This document shows positions 25,032 to 35,500 of a stretch of 64,000 nt of DNA, in pieces (within the stretch, counting starts at the first letter, position 1; each line of letters opens with the position of its first letter). The translations under genes and the position numbers were made by a program. The DNA lies in assembly GCA_016793885.1 (NCBI GenBank), contig JAEUHE010000249.1:1-64000 (forward strand), written 5' to 3'. This DNA comes from Verrucomicrobiales bacterium. GTDB lineage: Bacteria; Verrucomicrobiota; Verrucomicrobiia; Limisphaerales; UBA11320. Under the pieces are notes generated by a model. The model was given only the letters and a program-made list of their open reading frames with translations. It had not been told where the DNA came from and did no database searches.

Positions 25032-26120
25032 TTACACGAGCCGGTACCAGTTGTCCCTCTGGCGCGGCTCGTAGCCCAACTCTTGAATGAGTCGCTTCAT
25101 GTCGGCCACCTCCATATGAAAGACAGTGCCTGCCTGCGAGACAACATTTTCTTCGATCATGATGCTCCCGAGATCGTTGGCGCCGTATTTGAGCGCGACT
25201 TGGCCGATTTCAAGTCCTTGCGTCACCCAAGAACTCTGGATGTTCGGGATGTTGTCCAAGTAAATGCGGCTCAGGGCCTGCATTCTCAGGTATTCATGCG
25301 CCCCAACCGTCGGGGCCTTGAGCTTCGTGTTCTCGGCTTGGAAGGTCCAAGCTATGAAAGCGGTGAATCCTTTCGATCGATCTTGTTGCGCGCGCACCCG
25401 TTCCAGGTGTTCGATGCGGTCGTCGAGGGTTTCCACATGACCGAACATCATCGTGGCGCTGGAATTGAGGCCCAGGCGATGGGCAGTGTCCATCACCCCG
25501 AGCCACTCGTCGGTCATGGCTTTGAGGGGGGAGATGCGTTTGCGAACGCGATCTACCAGAATTTCGCCGCCGCCGCCAGGCACCGATCCGAGCCCTGCTG
25601 CCTTGAACTGGCGCAGAATCTCCTCGACCGGCATTTGGAACACTTCTTGGAAATGGATGAACTCGCTCGGGCTGAAGCCGTGGATGTTGACCTGGGGGAA
25701 CCGGGCCTTCATGTGGCTGAGGAGATCTAAATACCACTGGAGGGAGAGCTTGGGATGGTGTCCCCCTTGCATCAGAATCTGGGTGCCGCCTAGGGCGACG
25801 GTCTCCTCTATCTTTTGGTCCATCTCGGCCAGGCTGATCACATACGCGTCGCTGTCCTTCTCGGTTCGATAGAAGGCGCAGAACTTGCAATACACATTGC
25901 AGACGTTGGTGTAGTTGACGTTACGATCGATAATGTAAGTCACCAGGTCGTTCCCTCGACCGTCATAAGCCGCGGCGTTCGCGAGCTGACGGCGTCGATC
26001 GGCGAGAGAGCCGAGCTGTTCCAGAGGCAGAGTATAGAGTCGCCTCGCGTCCGCCGCATCGATGCGGCGACCGTCCCAAACCTGCTGGATTAGATCGTCC
26101 AGAGAAGCGTCGTAGATCAC
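25032..26120 (-). CDS. mqnC: Cyclic dehypoxanthine futalosine synthase (radical SAM)
   Basis: The 362-residue protein is a radical-SAM enzyme with the cluster motif CNVYCKFCAFYR (CxxxCxxC) after NVNYTNV. The MqnC-specific stretches LMQGGHHPKLSLQWY, GFSPSEFIHF and GSVPGGGGEILVDRVRK are all present, and the length is typical. MqnC cyclises dehypoxanthine futalosine in the alternative route to menaquinone. This distinguishes the organism from those using the classical men pathway. It also resembles MqnE and CofH, but the Cys spacing and HHPK motif favour MqnC. No other futalosine gene is in the window. A C-terminal iron-sulfur independent tail (ELGYEPRQRDNWYRLV) is normal for the family. Confidence 0.93.
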   Translation of the reverse strand: MIYDASLDDLIQQVWDGRRIDAADARRLYTLPLEQLGSLADRRRQLANAAAYDGRGNDLVTYIIDRNVNYTNVCNVYCKFCAFYRTEKDSDAYVISLAEMDQKIEETVALGGTQILMQGGHHPKLSLQWYLDLLSHMKARFPQVNIHGFSPSEFIHFQEVFQMPVEEILRQFKAAGLGSVPGGGGEILVDRVRKRISPLKAMTDEWLGVMDTAHRLGLNSSATMMFGHVETLDDRIEHLERVRAQQDRSKGFTAFIAWTFQAENTKLKAPTVGAHEYLRMQALSRIYLDNIPNIQSSWVTQGLEIGQVALKYGANDLGSIMIEENVVSQAGTVFHMEVADMKRLIQELGYEPRQRDNWYRLV

Positions 26121-26229
26121 GCCTTCAATGTAGGAGGAATTCGGCCGGGGACAAGCGGGGAAAATGGGTGGGGTTGGCCACCCCAGACTGGGATGGGACG
26201 CACCCTTGGTGTTCCAGAGCGGATTTACA

Positions 26230-26319
26230 GACCCCCGGTGAGGTCCTAAGGATTAGCCGAGTGATCGAAGATCCCCGGGGCAGATCCCCAAAAAATAGAG
26301 CATCGCTCAGCGATGCCAC
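26230..26319. repeat. Three-palindrome dispersed repeat, copy B
   Basis: GACCCCCGGTGAGGTC, GATTAGCCGAGTGATCGAAG followed by ATCCCCGG, and GCATCGCTCAGCGATGCCAC appear in the same order as in copy A. The segment from ATTAGCC to CCCCGG differs from copy A at only about one position. The first palindrome is degenerate in this copy. Confidence 0.72.
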
Positions 26320-26380
26320 AACATGAGAAGCGAAGGGTGGCACCCCAATCGGGGGTGCTGGGTTTGGGCCCCCCCCGAAG

Positions 26381-26409
26381 CGGTGGTCGACGCGAGCGGT
26401 CGACCACCG
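26381..26409. repeat. Perfect 11-bp hairpin
   Basis: CGGTGGTCGAC (26381-26391) and its reverse complement (26399-26409) flank a 7-base loop. No T run follows on either strand. It lies inside the repeat-rich gap and may be another repeat-family stem. Confidence 0.6.
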
Positions 26410-26518
26410 GCTAATCTCTGGGAACCCTACGGGTTCGGGGACCGTCCCGTGCGCCTCCGCCTCTCCTCGTAATCGTAATCGTCCCGGGTGCGAATTAAGC
26501 TGGGTGGGATGGTCTCTA

Positions 26519-26598
26519 GTATGGAGTTCCTGCTTCAGCAGGTCCCCACGCGCGATCTCACTTCGTTGCCACCTCCGCCTGAAGGCGGAACTCCGTAC
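26519..26598 (+). repeat. 80-bp palindromic element, copy 1
   Basis: The element starts GTATGGAGTTCC and ends GGAACTCCGTAC, forming terminal inverted repeats with one mismatch. Inside are two hairpins, CTGCTTCAGCAG and CCGCCTGAAGGCGG, separated by about 30 bp (CCCCACGCGCGATCTCACTT...). Exactly 80-bp copies recur at 39161-39240 and, inverted, at 62181-62260. Confidence 0.85.
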
Positions 26599-26616
26599 GG
26601 GGGACGTGGCCTTGGG

Positions 26617-26735
26617 GTATGGAGTTCCTGCTTCAGCAGGTCTCCACGCACGATCTCACTTCGGTGCCCCCTCCGCCTGAAGGCGGACGAATGAACTATA
26701 AACCTCATCGGATCGCTGCGCGATCAACTCCGTAC
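26617..26735 (+). repeat. 80-bp palindromic element, copy 2, interrupted
   Basis: The first 70 bp (26617-26686) match copy 1 closely, through both internal hairpins. The right terminal repeat AACTCCGTAC is displaced to 26726-26735 by about 39 bp that contain a GATCGCTGCGCGATC palindrome. It lies 18 bp after copy 1 in the same orientation. Confidence 0.75.
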
Positions 26736-26969
26736 AAAAGACCAAGCCTGGCCAGGAAATAATCATATTCGGCCGGCTGGGGCACCCATCGGTGCATTTT
26801 GTCTCTAGACACAATGCACCAATCAATCATTTTCCGACTGTCTCCCAACCACTGCATATTAACTTGCTTGAGTTTGGCTTGAAAGGCATCGCTGGTTTGG
26901 CTACGTTTCTCTGGGCCTGCAGTGAACTACCAAAGTGTGAAGTTTTTCCGTAAATCGGGGGGGATAGAG

Positions 26970-29900
26970 ATGCCGCATCGGTGGTATCACCGTGTGAGGG
27001 AATCAAGGGTACAGACGACTCTCGCCCTTGCGACCGCAGCACTTTCCATTTTTCTGACGGCCCTGTTGGGCAACGACTGTTGGGGGCACGAGCTATCTGG
27101 AGGATATTCGGCGCAGGCGTCTATCCGTGCCATTTCTGTGAATGAGGGGGATGCTGCTCTGCCCGGCCAACCTGCGTTGCGTGTTGAGAATGACGTTATG
27201 ATGGGGACATCCTCGGTTGAAGACGTGCTCTACTGGGGAACTCCGGAAGAGGGCCCTTGGACCACCCCGAAGGAAGCCACGAACCTTGTCGACATCGCGC
27301 ATGCTGGTACTCACGTTATCGGACTCACAGCGGCGGGGAGGGTCATTGAGTGGAATAGAACCGGGCTTGTGCTAAGAGGCCAGCCTCAAGATCTGACAAA
27401 CGCGATCTCCATCTATGGCAGGAATGGGATCAGCGGGTCACTTTGTGCCAATGGAAAGCTGTCAATTTGGAAGCCCATTGTCCCTGGTTCCTCGGTGTTT
27501 CAAACCAACTTCTGGGGTCCCTACCGTTCCTTGGGTTTTTACAATGGGATGGGATTGTTTTTGCGACCTGACCAAACCATCGACCTCATTCCTTACCGAT
27601 CCGGAGGGCCTCGCGAGGATGCGGCCAACAGGATGCCGTCCGGGTTAGCAAATGTTGTTAAGGTGACCTCGGATGGATTTAGGTCCGGGGCATTGCTGGG
27701 GGATGGCCACATCGTGGTGTGGGGAGATTTACACCAGCGCTATTTTGCCAACACCAATTATTTGGGAGACATCGTCGACCTCTGGTTTCGGGAGTGGACA
27801 GGTCTGGCTTTACGGCGGAACGGCGATGCTGTTGAGTGGGATACAACCGCGTCCGGAATTCAGCAACCGCCGGTGAAATACCGGGACGTCGTGAGGCTCG
27901 GGGAGGGCGTGGAACGGTGTCTGTTGAAGGATGACGGGACACTTGTTCATTTTCGGCCGCCCACACTTGATTGGGACGAACCTGGCCACCGGGGAAACCC
28001 TGTGGAGACCGGGAACATCATAGCGTTCGCTGCGTATTGGGGTGAAGGGGTTGCCCTGCGCCAGACTCCGATGCCTACCCGGGTTTACGCTCAACCAAGG
28101 TCCGCGCGCGCGAGGCCTGGTGGGAGCGCGGAATTTCACGCTCGGGTACTTTCAGCCCGTCCGGTTGGGTTCAGTTGGAAGCGCGATGGGGAGACGATTG
28201 TTCCGTTCGATCGGGGGACCGCAAGTCTGATCCTCACAAACGTATCGAGTGAGCACGCAGGCAACTACACCCTTTGGATCACCAACGCTCAGTATCCAGT
28301 ACCCCACCAAATGACCACCCCGGCCGAACTACTCATTGACGCGGGTCTTCCGCCGGTGGTCGTAGCCCACCCCGAGCACGCATTTCCACGCACTGGATCT
28401 GACTTGACTCTTCGTGTTGCAGTGGAACATTCCGGAAGCGTGGCCTATCAGTGGATGCGCGATGGTGTGCTCATTCCTGGAGCCAACCGTTCGACGCATA
28501 CACTACTCAGTGTATCCAACGCGACTTCCGGAGCCTATTCCGCCAGCGCGTCAACAGAATCTGGCATTACTGAGAGTGAGGCGGCGATCGTTTCTGTGCT
28601 CCCTGAGGATGCGCCTAAAGCCGCCTGGATGGTAGCTGGAGACCCCTTGCTGCTGCGTGATGTGAAGCATGCCGCCACCGACGCCCAAGGCCGGTCATAC
28701 GTTGCGGGTGTGATGGCAGGCCCTGTGCAACTTCAGGGTCAGCCAGTCCTCAACGGGGCGAATACTGCGGTGTTGGGACAGGCGGAGAAGGATGGACGAT
28801 GGACTTGGATCCGGGCGCTTGCTAGCTCGGGTTCACTTGTGATCAGCGGCGTTGCCGCGCATGACACGCATGGGGTTTGGCTCTCGGGCGGTTTTTCAGG
28901 CCAGCTCTCATGGGGACCCATCCATTCGTCGTCGACCGTCGTCACCAACGCGTTCGTCGCTCGGTGGAACCAAGACGGTGGGCTCATGTGGATTGATGTT
29001 CGTCCTGTATCGGGATTCGAACCTCCGAGTCATGGGGTCAGCGTCGACAACAGCGGCAATGCATTCATTGTCAACCGTGAAGAAATTATCAGGTACTCGT
29101 CTGACGGTAGGATGCTTTTCGCCTGGAGCAACCGCAGCGAGGGTTTTCTAGTGCCAGATGGTGTCGGAGCGCACCGCGCCGGATTTAGCCTCTTCGGCCA
29201 GCCGAGAGATTTCTACGGGGGCTCCTACTTTCTGGCTTCTTACTCGTCCGGAGGGAGGAATTTATGGTCGGTCAGGTCTCCATTTGAGATTTCATACATC
29301 GCCCAAGTGGAGGGTAGCCCGATCTTTGCTTACGGATGGCATTTTGCCTATGAACCCGGCTCCATTCTGGAGGGGGGTGCCAAAAGCATCGGAGGTCTGG
29401 ACGCAACCATTAGTCTGCATTCCTCGGATTCCGGCGTTCATCGGTGGTCGCGTACCCTGGGGGGCAGAGGAAATGATCGTATCATGGCGTCGACTGCTGA
29501 TCGAGCAGGGAACACCATCCTCTCTGCCAGTCTCGCAGGGACTGGCGAGTGCGATGGGGTTCGTATGGGCAATTCAGAAAGCCGGGTCGGTATCCTCGGG
29601 AAGATGAACTCTCAGGGAAGGCTTCAGTGGGCCAGGCACTTAGGGGATGCCGAAGTGCTGAGCGTTTCTTACGACTCTTCATCGAATCTCTTTCTAGTGG
29701 GGAGGTTCGCCGGACGATTTCGGCTGGATTCCCTCGAATTGCAGAACGATGGGGTGAGGCAGGCCTTCGTTGCCTGCCTGGCTGCCTCGTCGGGCTCTCC
29801 CCGCATACTTAAGGAGCCTGAGGATGTGTTCCTCGCTGTCGGGGTGCAGGGGGCACTGCAGGTCGGCTTCGCCGGCTCGTATCCGATCCAGATCCAATGG

Positions 29901-32045
29901 TTCAAGGATGGTGTCCTGCTGGCAGGGCAATCCCACAGTGTGTTGGATTTCGGCAAGGTTCAGACAGCGGACTTGGGCCACTACTGGACTGTGGCAAGCA
30001 ATGCACTCGGATCCATCACCAGCCGTGTTGCAAGCGTTCGGCTTGGATATCCAGTAGTCGTCAAAGTGCAGGGGAACGGCAGAGTGATTAAGTCGGATTC
30101 ATCCTTGAACTTCGAGGCAGGCGCCGAGTTGACACTTTCCGCACTTCCAGACCGTGGATCGAGGTTTCTCGGGTGGAGTGGGGATGTGGAGTCAACGAAT
30201 TCGGCGATCAGACTGATTGTGGATTCCGATAAGCACCTGACTGCTCGCTTCTCACAGGACAATGGAGTGATCCGTGTCACTTCGTTTCAGGATCGCGGGC
30301 CGGGGACTTTAAGGTCTGCGATCGAGGAGCTAAATCGCATCGGAGGCGGCACAATCCGGTTTGCTGACGAAACCGGGCGGAGCATGGTTCGATCCGTCCT
30401 TCCGACGATCACTTCGGACTGCGAAATCATCGTTCCCGCCGAACAGTCTGTGGCGCTTACCGGAAGCCTCGAGGGTGCGCTGCTGAGTGTGGCGCCAGGT
30501 GTGACTTGTTTGATCCGCGGGTTGCAGTTCCAGGGGATTCAGGCGATAGGGTCCCAGACCGGAGGAGCGATTTCCAACGCTGGGACCTTGTTTTTGGATC
30601 GATGTACGTTCAATGGCAATACCCACATTGGGCTCGGCGGAGCCATCTTCAGCCGGGGTGTGCTGAATGTTCAGTACTGTCGGTTTGAGGGGAATCACGC
30701 CGGCATGGGGGGAGCACTTTTTCTGCTGGAGGGTGAAACTCGGATGGAACGGTGCCTATTCATCGGAAACACGGTTTCGGGGTTTGAGCTTACGGATGCA
30801 TTTCGCCAGTTGTTGGTCCTGAGCAATGGGGTCTACACAGCAAACTCGGGAGGCGCTGTGTGCCAATTCGGCGGTCGAGCTGAGATCCTCGATTCTGAGT
30901 TTCTCAGCAATGGCGCTGTTGGGACCAAGCCGTCCGGCGTTGGTCATGGAGCGGGCCTGAGCACGGTGCGCGGAGAGACCCACGTGGTGCGCGGCCGATT
31001 TTTCGGAAATTTCATCTCGGGCGTCCTCAATTACTACGCGGTTCATCCATTTTACAGCACCGCTGGAAGCGCCGGCTTTGGTGGCGGTATTTTTTCCCAG
31101 GATGCGTCCTTGCTTGTTTCCAATAGCCTCGTGGCTAGCAATATTATCAAGGGTGTGAGCGGATCCGTATCCTCCGAGTACATCAGCTCTGCGTCCCTCG
31201 TTGGAGGTGGTGGGATCTCTGTGATCGGTGGTGCCGCGACGCTGGAAGGCTCCACCATCACGGGCAATTCGGTGCAAACAGGCAATGATGCCTATTCGGT
31301 CATCTCCCCACTCCTTTACAGGGGTGGCTCTGCTCTTGGTGGAGGCCTCCATGCCCAATCCGCAACGCTCTGGATCAGATCCTGCACCATCGTTCAGAAC
31401 CGCGCCTTCGGTGGAATGGGGAGCTACGTAGATGGCTTGCCCCACACTTACGATTCGCTGGGGTTTGGGGCAGGTGGAGTGGTCAATGACACTAGCACTG
31501 TTCGTTTGCTGGAGACGCTCGTTGCTGATAACCTCGGCGGACCCTCGACCAACAGCAGTCCCGACTTTCATGGAGTGATCAGCAGTTTGGGAAGCAACCT
31601 GGTAGAGAGCACCAACGGCAATCACGGGTGGTCCGTTACAGACCTTCTACTCGTTGATCCTAAGCTGGGGCCGCTCCAGCACAACGGAGGTCCCACCGAA
31701 TCTCATGCATTGCTGCCAGGAAGCCCTGCAATTGACGCGGCAGATGCAGAGCCGCTCAGCGTGGACCAGCGAGGTTTTGATCGTCCGATCGCAGCCCGGG
31801 GTGACATTGGCGCCTACGAGTTCGGCAGTGCAGGGATCGCCATGATTCAGATCTTCGGCTCTCCAGCTCTTGAGCTTTGGCGGGAACCCCAGCGGGCCCT
31901 GACTATCGAGTTCAGCGCCGACCTGGTGAATTGGAACTTTGAGCGGGAGGTAGCGTCCGGGCCGGATCGGCACGTGATGATTCCATTGACGCCGATGAGA
32001 GTCGGCACCTCGGGCATTTACTATCGACTCAAATTCCAACGCTGA
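26970..32045 (+). CDS. Giant secreted mosaic protein: RCC1-like, Ig-like, beta-helix, choice-of-anchor Q
   Basis: From ATG 26970 (after GGGGGGGATAGAG) the protein has 1691 residues; a GTG at 26922 would add 16. A basic leader and hydrophobic stretch (TTLALATAALSIFLTALLG) look like a signal peptide. RCC1-like repeats follow (IAHAGTHVIGLTAAGRVIEW; VVKVTSDGFRSGALLGDGHI), then two Ig-like domains (about 28080-28600), a beta-propeller-like region and a third Ig. Next comes a WSGDVESTNSAI..LTARF module of the InlB_B/Listeria-repeat type, then a polymorphic-outer-membrane-type beta-helix (GGAISNAGTLFLDRCTFNGN). A choice-of-anchor Q segment (HNGGPTESHALLPGSPAIDA) closes it. It is probably a surface adhesin or sensor-like scaffold; the partner is unknown. 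Confidence 0.8.
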   Translation: MPHRWYHRVRESRVQTTLALATAALSIFLTALLGNDCWGHELSGGYSAQASIRAISVNEGDAALPGQPALRVENDVMMGTSSVEDVLYWGTPEEGPWTTPKEATNLVDIAHAGTHVIGLTAAGRVIEWNRTGLVLRGQPQDLTNAISIYGRNGISGSLCANGKLSIWKPIVPGSSVFQTNFWGPYRSLGFYNGMGLFLRPDQTIDLIPYRSGGPREDAANRMPSGLANVVKVTSDGFRSGALLGDGHIVVWGDLHQRYFANTNYLGDIVDLWFREWTGLALRRNGDAVEWDTTASGIQQPPVKYRDVVRLGEGVERCLLKDDGTLVHFRPPTLDWDEPGHRGNPVETGNIIAFAAYWGEGVALRQTPMPTRVYAQPRSARARPGGSAEFHARVLSARPVGFSWKRDGETIVPFDRGTASLILTNVSSEHAGNYTLWITNAQYPVPHQMTTPAELLIDAGLPPVVVAHPEHAFPRTGSDLTLRVAVEHSGSVAYQWMRDGVLIPGANRSTHTLLSVSNATSGAYSASASTESGITESEAAIVSVLPEDAPKAAWMVAGDPLLLRDVKHAATDAQGRSYVAGVMAGPVQLQGQPVLNGANTAVLGQAEKDGRWTWIRALASSGSLVISGVAAHDTHGVWLSGGFSGQLSWGPIHSSSTVVTNAFVARWNQDGGLMWIDVRPVSGFEPPSHGVSVDNSGNAFIVNREEIIRYSSDGRMLFAWSNRSEGFLVPDGVGAHRAGFSLFGQPRDFYGGSYFLASYSSGGRNLWSVRSPFEISYIAQVEGSPIFAYGWHFAYEPGSILEGGAKSIGGLDATISLHSSDSGVHRWSRTLGGRGNDRIMASTADRAGNTILSASLAGTGECDGVRMGNSESRVGILGKMNSQGRLQWARHLGDAEVLSVSYDSSSNLFLVGRFAGRFRLDSLELQNDGVRQAFVACLAASSGSPRILKEPEDVFLAVGVQGALQVGFAGSYPIQIQWFKDGVLLAGQSHSVLDFGKVQTADLGHYWTVASNALGSITSRVASVRLGYPVVVKVQGNGRVIKSDSSLNFEAGAELTLSALPDRGSRFLGWSGDVESTNSAIRLIVDSDKHLTARFSQDNGVIRVTSFQDRGPGTLRSAIEELNRIGGGTIRFADETGRSMVRSVLPTITSDCEIIVPAEQSVALTGSLEGALLSVAPGVTCLIRGLQFQGIQAIGSQTGGAISNAGTLFLDRCTFNGNTHIGLGGAIFSRGVLNVQYCRFEGNHAGMGGALFLLEGETRMERCLFIGNTVSGFELTDAFRQLLVLSNGVYTANSGGAVCQFGGRAEILDSEFLSNGAVGTKPSGVGHGAGLSTVRGETHVVRGRFFGNFISGVLNYYAVHPFYSTAGSAGFGGGIFSQDASLLVSNSLVASNIIKGVSGSVSSEYISSASLVGGGGISVIGGAATLEGSTITGNSVQTGNDAYSVISPLLYRGGSALGGGLHAQSATLWIRSCTIVQNRAFGGMGSYVDGLPHTYDSLGFGAGGVVNDTSTVRLLETLVADNLGGPSTNSSPDFHGVISSLGSNLVESTNGNHGWSVTDLLLVDPKLGPLQHNGGPTESHALLPGSPAIDAADAEPLSVDQRGFDRPIAARGDIGAYEFGSAGIAMIQIFGSPALELWREPQRALTIEFSADLVNWNFEREVASGPDRHVMIPLTPMRVGTSGIYYRLKFQR

Positions 32046-32366
32046 ATTGTCGATATAGGATGGTTCGTTGGGGCGGGGAAGACAGGAGAAGGAGAGTTGA
32101 ATCGCCTTGGACGGTGGGAAACGCGATCTGGTTAGGAAGCCCCGGGCGCAGAAGAAGAGAACCCTCGTGACCTTCCCCCTCGCCGAGGCTCCTCCCTTAC
32201 AGTTGAGAATGTAGGAGCCGCCCTGAGAGCTGCCAGCGGAGGCGGGCCGTCAGCAGGCTTTGGTCGTCCGACTCTATCCGAGATGCCTAGGCCTGTTCTC
32301 GCCCAGGCCACGTGACCTCATCCCCGTTTCGACAAAGTTTCCGACGAAGCTTCCGACAAAGGCGAA
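32046..32366. other. Gene-free stretch before the heptamer array
   Basis: No coding frame or RNA gene is recognised. Near its end (about 32326-32361) three imperfect tandem copies of TTCCGACAAAG occur directly ahead of the heptamer array. Confidence 0.5.
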
Positions 32367-32492
32367 CACCTAGCACCTAGCACCTAGCACCTAGCACCTA
32401 GCACCTAGCACCTAGCACCTGGCACCTGGCACCTGGCACCTAGCACCTAGCACCTAGCACCTGGCACCTGGCACCTGGCACCTGGCACCTGG
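32367..32492. repeat. Heptanucleotide tandem array, 18 units
   Basis: Eighteen uninterrupted 7-bp units, CACCTAG or CACCTGG, run in the order seven A-type, three G-type, three A-type, five G-type. The blockwise pattern points to expansion by slippage or unequal exchange. It lies about 85 bp ahead of the DUF1549/DUF1553 operon. There are no spacers, so it is not a CRISPR. Confidence 0.95.
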
Positions 32493-32577
32493 CAGCCCCC
32501 CAGAACCCCCTCGAATGCATTTGACACCGTGGGCGTCCATGTCGTGTGCTTAGTCTAGCAATTAGCCCCCTTGTCTC

Positions 32578-35500
32578 ATGACGATCCTCTCAAAAGGTCT
32601 CTGGTTCGAATGCCACAGGAGTCACTTGTGGGTTTTTCTGGTTTTAGCCAGCGTGGTTGCCGGGCCTCAGTTTCTTCCCGGCGCCGACAGCCGCCGGCCG
32701 ATTGATTTCAATCGCGATATCCAACCCATCCTGTCCGACAACTGCTTCGCGTGCCATGGTCCCGATAAACATAAGCGGAAGGCCGGGCTCCGGTTGGATC
32801 GGCAGGAAGGAGCCACCGCACGTTTGGAGTCCGGGGAACGGGCCATTGTCCCGGGGAACGTGGAGGCGAGTGTGCTGCTCAAAGTGGTCGTGGCGCAGGA
32901 CGATGACGAGCGCATGCCACCCGCCAAAACGGGCAAGCGGCTTACTTCTGCACAGGTCGGCTTGCTACGCGACTGGATTGCCGCTGGCGCGCCGTGGAAG
33001 GAGCATTGGGCCTATCTGCCGGTTGAGAAGCCTACGTTGCCGGAGGTGCGGAAGATGGACTGGGTCAAAAACGACATCGACCGGTTCATTCTCGCCCGGC
33101 TGGAGTCCGAGGGTCTTGCTCCTGCGGGCGAAGCGACCCGCGAAACCCTCATTCGCCGGGCGACCTTGGACATCACCGGTCTGCCTCCATCGATCGCAGA
33201 AGTGGATGCGTTCTTGGCGGACGCCAGTCCGAAGGCCTACGAAAAAGTGGTGGACCGCCTGCTCGCCTCGCCCGCGTTTGGGGAGCGATTGGCCCAGCAT
33301 TGGCTCGATTTGGCACGGTATGCGGATTCCGATGGATACCATTCCGATAACCCCCGTTCGATGTGGCAGTATCGCGACTACGTCATCCGGTCCTTCAACG
33401 CCAACAAACCCTGGGATCAGTTTACCATCGAGCAGTTGGCCGGCGACCAGCTTCCCAATCCGACCCTGGACCAGCGGATTGCCACCGGATTCAACCGGAA
33501 TGGCATGAGCAGCACGGAAGGCGGAGCGGATCCCGACGAATACATGAACAAGTATGTCACGGATCGCGTGAATACCTTCGGTACGGTGTACCTGGGATCT
33601 TCGATTGCCTGCACCGAGTGCCATGACCACAAGTACGACCGCTTTACCCAAAAAGAATACTACCAGCTCTACGACTTCTTTAATCGCATCCCTGAACGTG
33701 GATTGGATTCCGATCCCGCGCCGCCGTTTGTGAAGGTGCCGACTCCGGAGCAGAGCGCAAAGCATGCTCAACTGACGAACGACGTGGCTCGACTTGAACT
33801 GGCGACGCGCGCGCTCCAGGACCGGGTTGATCCCGATCTCGATGGTCGGCAGTCGACCTGGATACAGGCTCACCGAGCCACGGTGCTGTCGGATTGGCCG
33901 GTGGCATCGGTTCTCTCGGCCCGATCCACCGGAGGAGCCGACTTGCAGGCCTTGGATGATCACAGCTGGCGAGTTTCGGGCCAGAGTCCGGATCAGGATG
34001 TCTATGAACTCCAGTTGAAAGCCGGCCCCGGACAGCGGGAAGTATCGGCGCTTCGGCTCGAGGCGCTCACGGACTCGGTTCTGCCGGGGGGAGGACCTGG
34101 GCGCGGAACCAATGGAGCGTTCTTACTGACCGGTGTTGAGGTAGAGGCGGAAAGCGCTGATCCGGCGCGCGAACCATCGCCCGCCTCGGGGCTGACCTGG
34201 GGACGGTGGTCGGTGCTCGGCCCCTTCAAGGCCGCCTCGGCGAAGGAAGCCTTGGAGAAAGCGTTTGTCCCGGAGGGGGACTCCGATTTGGGCAAGACCT
34301 ATGACGAAGGGAAGCTGAAGTGGCTAGCCCGTGCGTCGTGGAAGGAGCGGGTGGAGATCCCGTTGTGGGGAGAAGGCTTGGCCACGTATCTTCACCAGAC
34401 CATTCGATCCGATGTGCCCCGGTATCTGGCCTTCGCTCTCGGAAGTGATGGCGGAGCGCAGGTTTGGCTGAACGGCGCCAAGATGGAGGGAGGAAAGACC
34501 TTCAAGGGAAAAGCCGGCGAGCCCGATCGTCTTGTGGTTCGTCTCAAGTCAGGTGAGAACGTTCTCCGGATCAAAGTTCATCACGGAGACGGTAGTCAGG
34601 GTTTCTTGTTTGCGCCTGAGGATCGGGCGGTTACTTCGGTTCCAGTGGCGATCGGTGTTGGTCTGGCCGACTCCGCTGCCAAGGACCACGCCATTGCGTT
34701 GGCCTTCGACGATAAGCCGGAGACGGGTTGGAAGCCGATGGACGCGGTGGACGGGAAGCCGGTCTCATCGCAGGCTGTCTTGGTGTTCAAGTCGCCGGTC
34801 GGATTCGCGGGAGGAACCTTCCTGAAGGTTCGGCTGAAGTTTCAGGGCAAGGCAGCCCAGCAGACCCTGGGCCGATTCCGCGTGGCGATGACTGATCGCA
34901 CCTCGGGCTGGAAGGAGTTCGCGGCGCTTCCGGCTCCGGTCCAGGCGGCGTTGTTTGGAGGCAGCGCGGGACTGTCCGAGGCGGGGCTCAAGCAGGTGAA
35001 GGAGTATTATCGGGGTGAGTTTTTGCCGGAGCTCAAGGAAACCCTGGCGAAGCTGGCCGAAACGAAGAAAGCCGAACGAGATCTTTATAATCAGATTCCC
35101 ACGACCCGAGTGATGGAGGACATGCCCGAACCCCGCCCCACGCACGTGCGGGTGCGTGGAGACTATCGCAGCAAGGGAGAGCAGGTGTTCGCCTCGACGC
35201 CGGCCATTCTCCCCGCATTGCCGTCCGGAGGGCCAACCAATCGCTTAGCTCTGGCGAAGTGGCTGGTCGATCCCAAGCATCCCCTCATGAGCCGGGTGAC
35301 GGTCAATCGCTTCTGGGCCTTGCTGTTTGGCAACGGGCTGGTCAAGACCGGGAATGAGTTTGGCGTGCAGGGTGAATTGCCGTCGCATCCCGAGCTGCTC
35401 GACTGGCTGGCTCGGGACTTCATGGACAGCGGATGGAATCTCAAGGGCTTCTTTAAGCAATGTGTGCTGTCGGCCACTTACCGGCAGTCGTCCAAACCCA

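Larger units (their letters stand above)
26121..26969. other. Repeat-rich gene-free stretch
   Basis: About 850 bp without a credible gene. It holds a partial TGGGGTTGGCCACCCCA palindrome near 26170, copy B of the three-palindrome repeat, a GTGGCACCCC..GGGGGTGC palindrome near 26336, a C8 run near 26369, the 11-bp hairpin at 26381 and two copies of the 80-bp repeat. From 26740 to 26969 I see nothing except the run-up to the next gene. Confidence 0.7.

Noticed and set aside
26369-26376. C8 run as another phase-variation tract
   Set aside because: It is inside a repeat-rich gap, far from any start codon or promoter.
32367-32492. Tandem repeats as a CRISPR array
   Set aside because: Units are 7 bp and contiguous with no spacers, and no cas gene is near.
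32521-32556. TTGACA plus TAGTCT as promoter of the DUF1549/DUF1553 operon
   Set aside because: The two boxes are 24 bp apart, too far for a normal promoter, and no homopolymer explains the spacing.
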